From JACDAN01 sp036554945 (GTDB taxonomy: Bacteria; Actinomycetota; Thermoleophilia; Gaiellales; Gaiellaceae): DNA of 64,000 nt. Numbering within the stretch: the stretch's first letter is position 1; each line of letters opens with the position of its first letter. Location: the NCBI GenBank assembly GCA_036554945.1, contig DATBMH010000044.1, positions 8,877-72,876 on the forward strand, written 5' to 3'. The position numbers were made by a program, and so were the translations under genes. The notes beneath the pieces are model-generated. The model was given only the letters and a program-made list of their open reading frames with translations, had not been told where the DNA came from and ran no database searches. Shown piece by piece: positions 16,912 to 24,968 of the stretch.

Positions 16912-17574
16912 ATGGCTGCCATGCGCCGGATCGCCCTCGTACTCGCCGCGCTCGTCCTGTTCGCCGCTCCCGCTCGGGCGGACGGCGACGTGCTCGTGCA
17001 CCGCGTCACGCCCGCGGCCGATGCGGCGATCCCGTTCTGGTGCGACTGGTCGTACGACTGGGAGGCGCGCTGCTACCGCGACGTCGACGACCGGCTGCCG
17101 GTCGGCGGCGAGGACGACAAGGTCTGGCGGTCGGCGCTGCGCTTCCCGCTGAGCGGGATCCCCGTGGGCGCGGCGGTCGTGAGCGCCGCGCTGGAGCTGT
17201 CGTTCGACGGCGTCTGCCTCGGGCCGCGGAAGACGGTGCGGCGGTGTCCGGCGCGGGCGTACACGATCGACATCCACCCGGTGATCGGCGCCGACTGGCA
17301 CCGCGAGCGAGAGGTCGAGCTCGGACCGCTCGTCACCAGCGGGGCGCTGTGGGCGCGATCGCCGCAGCGGCTGTCCTGGGACGTGACCGACCTCGTGATC
17401 GCATGGGTCGAGCAAGGCGTGCCGAACGACGGGCTGCTGCTCAAGCTCGCCGACGGCGAGGAGGACTTCGGTGTCAGCGGTCCCAAGTTCCCGTCAGCCG
17501 AGTTCCCCGACGCTGCGCTCCGACCGACGCTGGAGGTCAGGTACTTCTTGCCCGGAGGTGATGCCGCTGGCTGA
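16912..17574 (+). CDS. Secreted DNRLRE/CBM96-like domain protein
   Basis: The 220-residue protein begins with a signal peptide (MRRIALVLAALVLFAAPARA from the second ATG at 16921, which may be the true start). The mature part is one beta-rich DNRLRE/CBM96-like domain: WRSALRFPLSGIPVGAAVVSAALELSF, then WDVTDLVIAWVEQGVPNDGLLLKL and RPTLEVRYF. Four Cys could form disulfides. It is probably a secreted carbohydrate- or surface-binding protein, with no catalytic motif. Confidence 0.72.
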   Translation: MAAMRRIALVLAALVLFAAPARADGDVLVHRVTPAADAAIPFWCDWSYDWEARCYRDVDDRLPVGGEDDKVWRSALRFPLSGIPVGAAVVSAALELSFDGVCLGPRKTVRRCPARAYTIDIHPVIGADWHREREVELGPLVTSGALWARSPQRLSWDVTDLVIAWVEQGVPNDGLLLKLADGEEDFGVSGPKFPSAEFPDAALRPTLEVRYFLPGGDAAG

Positions 17575-17588
17575 CGAGCCGCCGCCGA

Positions 17589-18047
17589 TCAGGGCGAGTA
17601 GTGCACGGACGTGAATCCCCAGGGACCGGCGAGCCACCCCGGGAGGAACTCGTCCAGGGCGCGCTCGAGCTCGGAGCCGACGGCCTCGTCGACGACCCAC
17701 CACGACACCAGTGCATCCGTTCCAGGCGGCGACTTCTCGTCTGGCGGGTCGATGTAGACGCACCCGAGCAGCGTCGTCTCGTCGCGATCGAGGATCGCGT
17801 AGTTGAACGTCTCGTTCGCGGCGATCTCGGCCTCGTGGCGGGCGAGGTCCTCGCGGTCGGCCTCGAACGTCATGTCTGGCGGCGGCCAGCCCCACGCCTC
17901 GCCGTACTTGGCCCAGAGCCGCTCGCGGGAGCCCATCACGGCCGGGTAGTCGATGTCGACGTCGGACTCGCGAATCGGCCGCAGGTGATGGCCGGTCGAC
18001 AGCTCGGCGCGCGCAGGACGCTCGAAGTCTTCGGCGAGCCAGGTCAT
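17589..18047 (-). CDS. GNAT-like N-acetyltransferase
   Basis: The 152-residue protein has the order of a GNAT fold: HHLRPIRESDVDIDYPAVM at the start, a helix (DLARHEAEIAANETFNYAIL), the strand TTLLGCVYIDPP and a late LVSWWVVDEAVGSELERALDEFL. The usual Q/RxxGxG/A acetyl-CoA loop is weak, so it may be a distant or inactive member. A CACGCT hexamer six bases before the ATG resembles the leaderless -10 boxes of neighbours. Confidence 0.6.
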   Translation of the reverse strand: MTWLAEDFERPARAELSTGHHLRPIRESDVDIDYPAVMGSRERLWAKYGEAWGWPPPDMTFEADREDLARHEAEIAANETFNYAILDRDETTLLGCVYIDPPDEKSPPGTDALVSWWVVDEAVGSELERALDEFLPGWLAGPWGFTSVHYSP

Positions 18048-18129
18048 CGCGCTGCAGCGTGTGGCGGTCGAAGAACTGGTCCTGTCTTCATGCAGAGAAG
18101 TGGCCCTTCTTCGCGGACCATCCCGAGGC

Positions 18130-18135
18130 TACCGT
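18130..18135 (+). promoter_or_regulatory. -10 hexamer TACCGT, leaderless start of sugar dehydrogenase
   Basis: TACCGT ends six bases before the GTG at 18142, with no SD sequence. The spacing fits transcription starting at the start codon. Confidence 0.5.
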
Positions 18136-18141
18136 CCCGGC

Positions 18142-19224
18142 GTGACCCGGCTGACGCTGACCATCGCCGCGGCGGCGCTCGTCGCGACGGCGGCCTCCGC
18201 TCCCGGGACGACCACGGCGACCTACACGTTCCGGCCGGTGCTCAAGGCGGCCTTCGTGACGCACGTCGCCTCGCCGAGCCGGAACCGGCTGTACATCGTC
18301 CAGCAGAACGGGCGAATCCGGCTCGCGGTCGGTGGGAAGCTGCGCCCGACGCCGTTCCTCGACCTGCGCAGCCGCGTGATCTTCGGACGGGAGCAGGGGA
18401 TGCTGTCCATGGCGTTCCACCCGGCGTTCGCGCGCAACCGGCTCTTCTATGTCGCGTACGTGGGCGTCGGGAACATCACCCGCGTGGTCGAGTACCGGGC
18501 GAACAAGGACGGGACGGCTGCGCTGCCGAGGACGGCCCGCATCCTGCTTTCGGTCCGACAGCCCGGCGACGAGCACAAGGGCGGCCAGCTCGCGTTCGGG
18601 CCCGACGGCAGGCTCTACGTCGGCTTCGGCGACGGCGAATGCTGCGACGACCCGGCGAACCGCGCCCAGAACCCCGCCCTGCCCTACGGCAAGCTCTTCC
18701 GCCTGGCCGCCCGAGCCAGCAGACCCCAGCGCGAGATGGTCGCGCTCGGCCTCCGCAACCCATGGCGCTTCTCGTTCGACCGCGCGACGGGCGACCTCTA
18801 CATCGCCGACGTCGGTGCCGGCCTCTGGGAGGAGATCGACTTCGTCCCGCGCGCCGAGCTCGGCCAGCTTCTGAACTTCGGCTGGGACGTCTACGAGGCG
18901 CGCGCGATCAAGGAGCAGAAGCCGCCGAGCCCGCAGGGCCGGCTGACGTTCCCGGTCCACGCCTACGGTCACGACGTCGGCTGCTCGATCAGCGGCGGAT
19001 TCGTCTACCGAGGCTCCCGCGTCCCGGCGGCACGCGGCCGCTACTTCTTCGGCGACTACTGCAGCGGGACGATCTGGAGCCTGCGGATGGTGAACGGGAA
19101 CGCCACCGACGTCCGGGTCGAGGACTTCAGGATCCGCGGGCTGTCGACCTTCGGCGAGGACTCGAGCGGCGAGCTCTACGCCGCGTCGGCCTCGACGGGC
19201 CGCGTCTTCCGGCTTGCACCCTAG
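18142..19224 (+). CDS. PQQ-dependent sugar dehydrogenase (GSDH/sorbosone dehydrogenase fold)
   Basis: The 360-residue protein has a signal peptide (TIAAAALVATAASA) and a six-bladed propeller. Typical GSDH segments are EQGMLSMAFHPAFARN, GDEHKGGQLAFGPDGRLYVGFGDG, LGLRNPWRFSFDRATGDLYIADVG and GGFVYRGSRVPAARGRYFFGDYCSG. Soluble aldose dehydrogenases of this family oxidise sugars outside the cytoplasm with PQQ and calcium. No PQQ synthesis genes are in the window. The GTG start at 18142 is supported by the -10 box and the signal peptide. Confidence 0.85.
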   Translation: MTRLTLTIAAAALVATAASAPGTTTATYTFRPVLKAAFVTHVASPSRNRLYIVQQNGRIRLAVGGKLRPTPFLDLRSRVIFGREQGMLSMAFHPAFARNRLFYVAYVGVGNITRVVEYRANKDGTAALPRTARILLSVRQPGDEHKGGQLAFGPDGRLYVGFGDGECCDDPANRAQNPALPYGKLFRLAARASRPQREMVALGLRNPWRFSFDRATGDLYIADVGAGLWEEIDFVPRAELGQLLNFGWDVYEARAIKEQKPPSPQGRLTFPVHAYGHDVGCSISGGFVYRGSRVPAARGRYFFGDYCSGTIWSLRMVNGNATDVRVEDFRIRGLSTFGEDSSGELYAASASTGRVFRLAP

Positions 19225-19368
19225 TCCGGTCGTGACATTCCGCACAGCGCGGCGCAGCCGGGGGTGGACAGATCCGATTTCACAACTACCATGCGGCGCT
19301 GATCGAACAGGCCAGGGCTGTGCTCGCGCGTGTTTCCGCGCGGCCCGACAGGTTCCTCACCCCTCTTC

Positions 19369-19860
19369 ATGCCGCTCCGTTCCCGCAGCCGTCTGCTCGC
19401 GTTCGCCCTTGCCGCGTTCGTCTTCGCCTGCGCGGCGCCGAGCGCGCACGCACGGCTCGACGGCCCTCCCAGGCGTGAGCCACCGAAGCCGACGGTCGGG
19501 CAGCGCGCGGCGAAGGTCGCGCTCCGCGCCGTCGGCGTCCCGTACCGCTGGGGTGGGTCCTCGCCGTCGGGCGGCTTCGACTGCTCCGGGCTCGTCTACT
19601 GGGCCTACGGACGCCTCGGCGTTTCGGTGCCGCACAGCTCCTACGCGCTCTACGGGCTCGGCCGCTCGGTCCGCCGCTCCCGCCTGAGGCCCGGCGACGT
19701 CCTCTTCTTCTCCGGTCTCGGCCATGTCGGCCTCTACATCGGCGGCGGCCGCATGGTGCACGCGCCGCAGTCGGGCCGGAACGTCGAGGTCGTCAACCTC
19801 CGGCGCTCGCACTACGGGGCCCGCCTCGTCGGCGCCCGCCGGCTCGGCCGCGCCGCCTAA
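19369..19860 (+). CDS. Secreted NlpC/P60 peptidoglycan endopeptidase
   Basis: The 163-residue protein has a signal peptide (LLAFALAAFVFACAAPSAHA) and a single NlpC/P60 domain. The catalytic triad is visible as Cys72 (FDCSGLVYWAY), His119 (GHVGLYIG) and His131 (MVHAP). It should cut gamma-D-Glu-diaminopimelate links in the cell wall. ATG 19369 is chosen because it starts the signal peptide directly. The stop is followed within seven bases by alkaline-phosphatase remnant sequence. Confidence 0.88.
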   Translation: MPLRSRSRLLAFALAAFVFACAAPSAHARLDGPPRREPPKPTVGQRAAKVALRAVGVPYRWGGSSPSGGFDCSGLVYWAYGRLGVSVPHSSYALYGLGRSVRRSRLRPGDVLFFSGLGHVGLYIGGGRMVHAPQSGRNVEVVNLRRSHYGARLVGARRLGRAA

Positions 19861-19866
19861 CCACTC

Positions 19867-20774
19867 CGTGACCAGCCCGTAACGCTCGCCCGGAACTACG
19901 AGTACGGCGCAGGCGGCCGCATGACGCTTGACGGCCTTCCGTTCACGGGACAGGTCACGACCTACTCGGTCCGAGAGGACAATCCGGCCAAGCCCGACTA
20001 CACGTCCGAATCCGCCGGCACCGCGACCGCCTGGTCGACGGGGCGCAAGACCTCGGACGGACGGATCTCGACGGCGCCGGGCACGGATGCCGACCTGCGG
20101 ACGATCCTGGAGCTCGCCCAGCGTGAGGGCCTGCGCACGGGCAACGTCACGACATCGGAGCTGACCGACGCGACGCCGGCCGCGCCGATGTCGCATATCC
20201 GCCTCCGTGGCTGTCAGGGACCGCTCAACATGTCGACCTGCCCGCAGGACCGGAAGTCGGTCGGCGGCCCGGGCTCGATCGCCGAGCAGGGCATCGGACG
20301 AAGAAGGCGATCCAGCTCCTCGACCGGAACGACTGGCGGAGCAAGAAGCGGAAGAAGGGCTTCTTCCTCCAGGTCGAGAGCGCGTCGATCGACAAGCGCG
20401 ACCACTCCTCGGAGCCGTGTGAGCAGATCGGCGAGACGGTGCAGCTCGACCAGACCGTGAAGGTCGCGCTCGACTACGCGAAGCGGGAGGGCGACACGCT
20501 CGTGATCGTCAACGCCGACCACTCGCACACGAGCCAGATCGTCGAGGTCGACGCCAGTCCGCCCGGCTTCTCGAGCATCCTCACGACGGACGAGGGCGAG
20601 AACATGATGGTCACCTACGGGACGACGGCCGGCCTGACGGCCCCCTCCGTCTCGCAGGAGCACACCGGCGCGACCGTGCCCATCGCGGCGTACGGGCCGC
20701 AGGCCGCGAACGTCGTCGGGCTGATCGACCAGACCGAGATCTTCCGGATCATCGCCCGGGCGATCGACGACTGA
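19867..20774 (+). pseudogene. Decayed alkaline phosphatase (PhoA family)
   Basis: Conceptual translation matches E. coli-type PhoA in two pieces. The first (about 19867-20290) runs from RNYEYGAGG through ESAGTATAWSTGRKT (nucleophile Ser) to GSIAEQGIG. The second, in another frame from about 20295, reads KKAIQLLDRN, FFLQVESASIDKRDH, VNADHSHTS and QEHTGA. The N-terminus with the first metal Asp is missing, and roughly 110 residues between the pieces are deleted with a frame change. Metal ligands of the C-terminal half are intact, so decay looks recent. An assembly error is the alternative. Confidence 0.82.
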
Positions 20775-20784
20775 TCACCTCTGT

Positions 20785-20820
20785 GGATGGGGCGGCCTCC
20801 TCCCGCGAGCCGCCCCATCC
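20785..20820. terminator. 12-bp hairpin between convergent genes
   Basis: GGATGGGGCGGC at 20785-20796 pairs perfectly with GCCGCCCCATCC at 20809-20820, around a 12-base loop. It lies between the phosphatase remnant and the convergent MBL gene and can act in both directions. No T-run follows. Confidence 0.6.
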
Positions 20821-20841
20821 GCAGGAACTACGGAGAACAGG

Positions 20842-21684
20842 TCAGGACAGTTCGAGGACCATGCCCTCGCGGGCGAGGGTCGCAGCCCCGTCGTCCGTGC
20901 CGACGAGCGTCCGCGCCCGGTCCTCCAGCTCCCAGAGCACGTCGTCCGAGTGGAGCGGCTCGTGGTGGAACAGGACGACCTGCCTCGCGCCGACGGCCCG
21001 GCCGAAGGCGACCGCGTCCTCGACGCTCGAGTGGCCCCAGCCGACCCGGTCCGCGTACTCGTCGCCGAAGTACTGCGCGTCATGCACGAGGAGGTCGGCG
21101 TCCGCGGCGATCGCCGCGCCGGAGATCCAGTCCGTCGAGCGCCCGTCGATCCCGGTCAGGGCCGGCTCGTGATCCGGGAGGTAGCCGAGCACGGCGCCGT
21201 CCGCCTCGATGCGGTACCCGACGGTCGGCCCGGGGTGTGCCACGAGCGCCGCGGTGATGGTCGCGCCGCCGAGCGACCACGGCCCGCGCGGGACGTCTCT
21301 GAACGTGACCTTGGCCGGCACGTCACCCAGGTCGATCGGGAAGAGCGGCGGCGAGAAGGACCGCGCGATCCGCTCCTCGAGGCTCATCACCGTCGAGGGC
21401 GGGCCCCAGATGTCCACCGACACCCGCTCGTCCCAGAGCGGCGCGAAGAAGCGAAGCCCCTCGACGTGGTCGAGGTGGAGATGGGTCAGGAGCAGCTGGA
21501 CCTCCGTCGCGCCCCGCTCGAGGAGCCGCGCACCGAGGTCTCGGATCCCGGTCCCGGCGTCGAGCACGATCAGCGTCCCGTCGTCGAGCGTCACCTCGAT
21601 GCAGGAGGTGTTCCCACCGCAGATCACCGTCGTGGGTCCGGGCGTGGGCACCGAGCCGCGGCATCCCCAGACCTTCACCCTCAT
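20842..21684 (-). CDS. MBL-fold metal-dependent hydrolase
   Basis: The 280-residue protein starts MRVKVWGCRGSVPTPGP and carries the di-metal motif THLHLDH (His68, His70, Asp72, His73). Later ligands are in ALVAHPGPTVGY, LVHDAQY and LFHHEP. The start resembles the RNase Z/PhnP-like or c-di-GMP-linked hydrolase branch. Its substrate is unknown. It follows the PAS-domain gene by four bases and has GGGAG upstream of its ATG, so the two probably act together, with PAS as sensor. Confidence 0.83.
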   Translation of the reverse strand: MRVKVWGCRGSVPTPGPTTVICGGNTSCIEVTLDDGTLIVLDAGTGIRDLGARLLERGATEVQLLLTHLHLDHVEGLRFFAPLWDERVSVDIWGPPSTVMSLEERIARSFSPPLFPIDLGDVPAKVTFRDVPRGPWSLGGATITAALVAHPGPTVGYRIEADGAVLGYLPDHEPALTGIDGRSTDWISGAAIAADADLLVHDAQYFGDEYADRVGWGHSSVEDAVAFGRAVGARQVVLFHHEPLHSDDVLWELEDRARTLVGTDDGAATLAREGMVLELS

Positions 21685-21688
21685 CGCA

Positions 21689-22090
21689 TCACTCCCGCCA
21701 GAAGATCGCCACGATCCCGACGAACTCGTCCGCATGCGCGAACAGGGGGAAGGCGGTGACGCCGACCTCCCGGTCCTCGCCGTCCCGGCTCGTGACCACG
21801 AACTTCTTGTGCACGGCCCGCCGCTCCTCGAGCGCGATCCGCGCCGGGCGTGCGTCGGCCGCGAGCGGCTCGTCGTCCTTCGTCCTCGGCTCGAAGCTCG
21901 TCGTCCAGTCGTCGATCGGCAGCTCGCCGACCTCCGCGAACGGCCGCCCGACGATCTCCTCCGCGGCCTCGTTGTAGAAGACGAGCTTGCCGTCCGCGTC
22001 CGCGATCAGCATCGGCGTGGCGAGGTTCGACGCGAACTCGCGGGCGAGGATGAGGGCGAGGTGCTTGGGACGGCGCCTGTCCAACGCCAT
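21689..22090 (-). CDS. Single-domain PAS sensor protein
   Basis: The 133-residue protein is one PAS domain: LATPMLIADADGKLVFYNEAAEEIVGRPFAEVGELP, ending VTAFPLFAHADEFVGIVAIFW. There is no output domain. It probably senses a ligand or redox state and acts on a partner. The adjacent MBL hydrolase is the obvious candidate. Confidence 0.82.
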   Translation of the reverse strand: MALDRRRPKHLALILAREFASNLATPMLIADADGKLVFYNEAAEEIVGRPFAEVGELPIDDWTTSFEPRTKDDEPLAADARPARIALEERRAVHKKFVVTSRDGEDREVGVTAFPLFAHADEFVGIVAIFWRE

Positions 22091-22096
22091 GGCTCA

Positions 22097-22102
22097 AGCC
22101 TA
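22097..22102 (-). promoter_or_regulatory. -10 hexamer TAGGCT, leaderless start of PAS gene
   Basis: On the minus strand TAGGCT ends six bases before the ATG at 22090. No SD sequence is present between them. Confidence 0.45.
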
Positions 22103-22129
22103 CGCCCAATGAGGCGGCTCGCGAACCCC

Positions 22130-23242
22130 CTAACCGACCGGCTCCTCGAAGCGGACGTCGCGGCGCTCCGCCTCCGCTGCGGCGAAGTCGAGCATGCGGC
22201 GAGCCTCGCCCTCCACCTCGGTCCGCTCGGCCTTCGTCAGCCTCCCGTGCGGGCGGATCCCGAGGATCGCCGTGGTCTTGCCGTTTCGCTCGATCCACCA
22301 GGTCGCGCGCAGGACGCCGTCCACGAGCAGGTTGTTGACGAAGCGGCCGGAGGCGAGCATCGCGGCCCACGGGAACCCCTCGGGGATGATGCGCCGCCGG
22401 TCGGCATGGCCGAGGAGCACGTTGTCGTACTCGCCGAGCAGCCGGACCGGCGCGGGAACGTCCGCATCCGGCCGGGGCGCGTCGGGGAGGTCGAGGAGCT
22501 CCTTGCCGCCCTCGTCGCGGAACGATACGAGCCGTGGGCGGAGCCGCTCGACGACCTCGCGGAGCCGCGTCAGGCCGGACCAGTTCTGGACGTCCATGAC
22601 CGACGCGGGCCCGAACGCGCGAAGGTAGCGCAGGACGAGCTCGTCGATCGACGGCTCGGCGTCGAGCTTCCGCCCGGTCCACGACTCGATCGTGGTCAGC
22701 GTCGCGCGGCCGGTCCGACCCCAGACGCCCCGCGGCGTGACCTGCACCAGCGGGAGGTACGCGCGGGCGGCGTTGCCGATCGCGTCGACGTCCTGGCCGA
22801 ACCCGCGATCGACCAGCCGGCGGCCGAGCTCGCGCGCGCCGAGCGGCTCGGCCTCCACCAGCGTCCGCGCCGCCTTCGCGAGCTCGGCGGCGTCCGCACC
22901 GCCCATCCGCCGTCCGAACGCCCCGCCGTGCTGGCGCTCCGCGACGACCTGCGTCAGCGGCTTGAGCGCGAGCGCGTCTTCGACCGTGACGAGATGGATC
23001 GTCCCGCGCATCAGCCACAGCCGGACCGCCTTGCGCTCGAGGAGCAGGCGCCCGAGCTCGTGCGGATCGAAGCCTTCGAGCCGCGACCAGAGCCCGTAGT
23101 AGGGCGGCATGATCTCCTGCGCCTGCATGCCGACGAGATGCTCGAGAGCGTCCCGAACCGGCAGCGACGAGTGGCGGAGCAGCAGCTGCCGCTCCAGCAG
23201 CGCCCGGTTCAGCGCGCGCCTGCTGAGGACCTCGTCGGTCAG
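22130..23242 (-). CDS. HTH_42 winged-helix protein, AlkZ-like DNA glycosylase candidate
   Basis: The 370-residue protein belongs to the HTH_42/DUF1006 family of tandem winged helices. It carries GMQAQ, with Gln40-x-Gln42 in the place of the QxQ catalytic motif of AlkZ, a glycosylase that removes bulky alkylated bases. LWLMRGTIHLVTVED and GEYDNVLLGHADR are further family signatures. No ATG, GTG or TTG is available at the N-terminus. A CTG at 23242 overlaps the exporter permease stop as CTGA. Cotranscription with an exporter resembles self-resistance cassettes for DNA-damaging natural products. Confidence 0.78.
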   Translation of the reverse strand: MTDEVLSRRALNRALLERQLLLRHSSLPVRDALEHLVGMQAQEIMPPYYGLWSRLEGFDPHELGRLLLERKAVRLWLMRGTIHLVTVEDALALKPLTQVVAERQHGGAFGRRMGGADAAELAKAARTLVEAEPLGARELGRRLVDRGFGQDVDAIGNAARAYLPLVQVTPRGVWGRTGRATLTTIESWTGRKLDAEPSIDELVLRYLRAFGPASVMDVQNWSGLTRLREVVERLRPRLVSFRDEGGKELLDLPDAPRPDADVPAPVRLLGEYDNVLLGHADRRRIIPEGFPWAAMLASGRFVNNLLVDGVLRATWWIERNGKTTAILGIRPHGRLTKAERTEVEGEARRMLDFAAAEAERRDVRFEEPVG

Positions 23243-24033
23243 TCGATCAGCTTGCGGGTCATCGCGAGGATCGCGATGCGCCAGATCACGATCCCGAACA
23301 GGATCAGCGCGGCGAGGCGAAGCCAGTCCTCGGGATGCCAGCCGAGGATCACGCAGTCGCGGATGAGCATCACCAGCCAGTGGAGCGGGTTCAGCTGCGC
23401 CAGCACCTTCGCCCACGTGGGGAACTCGCTGAGCGGGAAGAACGACCCGGCCAGGAGGAAGAGGGGCGTGAGCACCGCGCTGACGACGTAGTTGAAGTTC
23501 TCGAACGACTTCGAGAAGCCGGCGATGGCGATCCCGAAGTTCGCCCAGCCGAAGCCGCCGATCCAGCCGAGGAACGGCACGGCGAGCATCCCCCAAGCCG
23601 GTTCGAGCCCGAAGAACATCGCCACGATCATCGGGACGCAGCCGTAGACGCCGGCGCGTGTCGCGATCCAGATCGCCTCGGCGCTGACGAGCTCCTCCGT
23701 GTCGACCGGCGCGGCGAGGATCGCGTCGTAGGTGCGCTGGAACTGGTACTTGACGAACGTCCCGAACATGCCGGGGAACGCGCTGGAGAAGAGGACTGCC
23801 GTCGCCACCGTCCCGGTGCCGACGAAGTCGACGTAGTCCATCCCGCCGATCGTGCTGACGAGCGACCCGAACCCGAACCCGAACGCGAGGAGGTAGATCG
23901 TCGGCTCGACCGTGGACGAGAAGGTGCTGGACTTCCAGTAGGACGAGTAGTTGACGACCTCGCGGACGAGGACGCCGGTCAGCGCCGTGCGCTCGAGCCG
24001 GCCGATGCGCGGCGTTCTGGCGGTGGCGGCCAT
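23239..24033 (-). CDS. ABC-2 type exporter permease (NodJ/DrrB-like)
   Basis: The 264-residue protein has six hydrophobic segments. PTIYLLAFGFGFG comes early, the coupling helix region is YQFQRTYDAILAAPVDTEELV, and SGSFFPLSEFPTW-type sequence occurs late (AGSFFPLSEFPTW), as in NodJ/ABC-2 permeases. It follows the ATPase with a TGATG overlap. The pair is probably a drug, polyketide or lipid exporter. The HTH_42 gene is translationally linked downstream. Confidence 0.87.
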   Translation of the reverse strand: MAATARTPRIGRLERTALTGVLVREVVNYSSYWKSSTFSSTVEPTIYLLAFGFGFGSLVSTIGGMDYVDFVGTGTVATAVLFSSAFPGMFGTFVKYQFQRTYDAILAAPVDTEELVSAEAIWIATRAGVYGCVPMIVAMFFGLEPAWGMLAVPFLGWIGGFGWANFGIAIAGFSKSFENFNYVVSAVLTPLFLLAGSFFPLSEFPTWAKVLAQLNPLHWLVMLIRDCVILGWHPEDWLRLAALILFGIVIWRIAILAMTRKLID

Positions 24034-24923
24034 CAGCCGATCTCTTCGCCGGTGAGCAGCACGAAGACGTCCTCGAGGTTCGCCGGGCGCCGCTCGCCCT
24101 CGAAACCCCTGAAGCCGTCGACGTTGAGGATCGAGACGCTCGTCCCGGTCCGGCGGGTCCGCATCCCGGCCGCCTGGGCCTCTGCCTCGACCTCGGCGAG
24201 CCGCGGAGGCGGTCCGTAGACCTCGAGCACCTCACGGCCGGCGTGCTCGGAGACGAGCTCGGCCGGCGGCCCGGCGGCGACTGCCTTGCCGTGGGACATG
24301 ATCAGCACGGTGTCGGCGAGCCGCTGCGCCTCCTCGATGTAGTGGGTCGACATGAGGATCGTCGTGCCCTCGGAGCGAAGGGCGTCGATCAGCGCCCAGA
24401 GCTCCTGCCGGACCTGGGGGTCGAGCCCGACGGTCGGCTCGTCCAGGAGCACGAGCCTCGGCCGGTGGATGAGTGACCGCGCGATCAGCAGGCGCCGCCG
24501 CATCCCGCCGGAGAGCTTGTCGACCCGGGAGTCGCGGCGGTCGGCGAGCTTCGCCATCACGATCGCTCGCTCGATCGCCTCTTGCCGGTCGCAGCGGGGG
24601 ATGCGGTAGAGGTGCGCGAAGACGAGCAGGTTCTGCTCGACCGTCAGCGTCGTGTCGAGGTTGTCCAGCTGCGGGGCGACGCCGAGCTGCGCGCGCGCCT
24701 GCTTCGACTCGCCCGGAAGCTCGAACCCGAGCACCTCGATCTCGCCCTCGTCCGCGATCGACTGGGCGGTGAGCAGACGCATGGTCGTCGACTTCCCGGC
24801 CCCGTTGGGGCCCAGCAGGCCCACGCACGTCCCCATCGGGACGTCGAGATCGAGGCCGTCGACCGCCGTGATCGCGCCGTAGCGCTTGACCGCGCCGCGC
24901 AGCTTGATGGCGAGCTCAGCCAC
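24033..24923 (-). CDS. ABC-2 type exporter ATPase (NodI/DrrA-like)
   Basis: The 296-residue ATPase has Walker A GPNGAGKST, signature KLSGGMRRRL, Walker B LVLLDEPTVGLDPQVR and switch MSTHYIEEA. The tail of about 85 residues is typical of DrrA/NodI. It is first in the three-gene operon with the permease and HTH_42 protein. The start is GTG 24923, with a CATGCT -10-like hexamer six bases upstream and no SD. Confidence 0.88.
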   Translation of the reverse strand: MAELAIKLRGAVKRYGAITAVDGLDLDVPMGTCVGLLGPNGAGKSTTMRLLTAQSIADEGEIEVLGFELPGESKQARAQLGVAPQLDNLDTTLTVEQNLLVFAHLYRIPRCDRQEAIERAIVMAKLADRRDSRVDKLSGGMRRRLLIARSLIHRPRLVLLDEPTVGLDPQVRQELWALIDALRSEGTTILMSTHYIEEAQRLADTVLIMSHGKAVAAGPPAELVSEHAGREVLEVYGPPPRLAEVEAEAQAAGMRTRRTGTSVSILNVDGFRGFEGERRPANLEDVFVLLTGEEIG

Positions 24924-24968
24924 CCGCCCAGCATGCCAGTCGCCGGGCGGGTGACCTGCTCTTCGCCG

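Noticed and set aside
19225..19368. c-di-AMP (ydaO) riboswitch ahead of the NlpC/P60 gene, a common location in actinobacteria
   Set aside because: The 144-base leader lacks recognisable ydaO core blocks and is short for the full aptamer.
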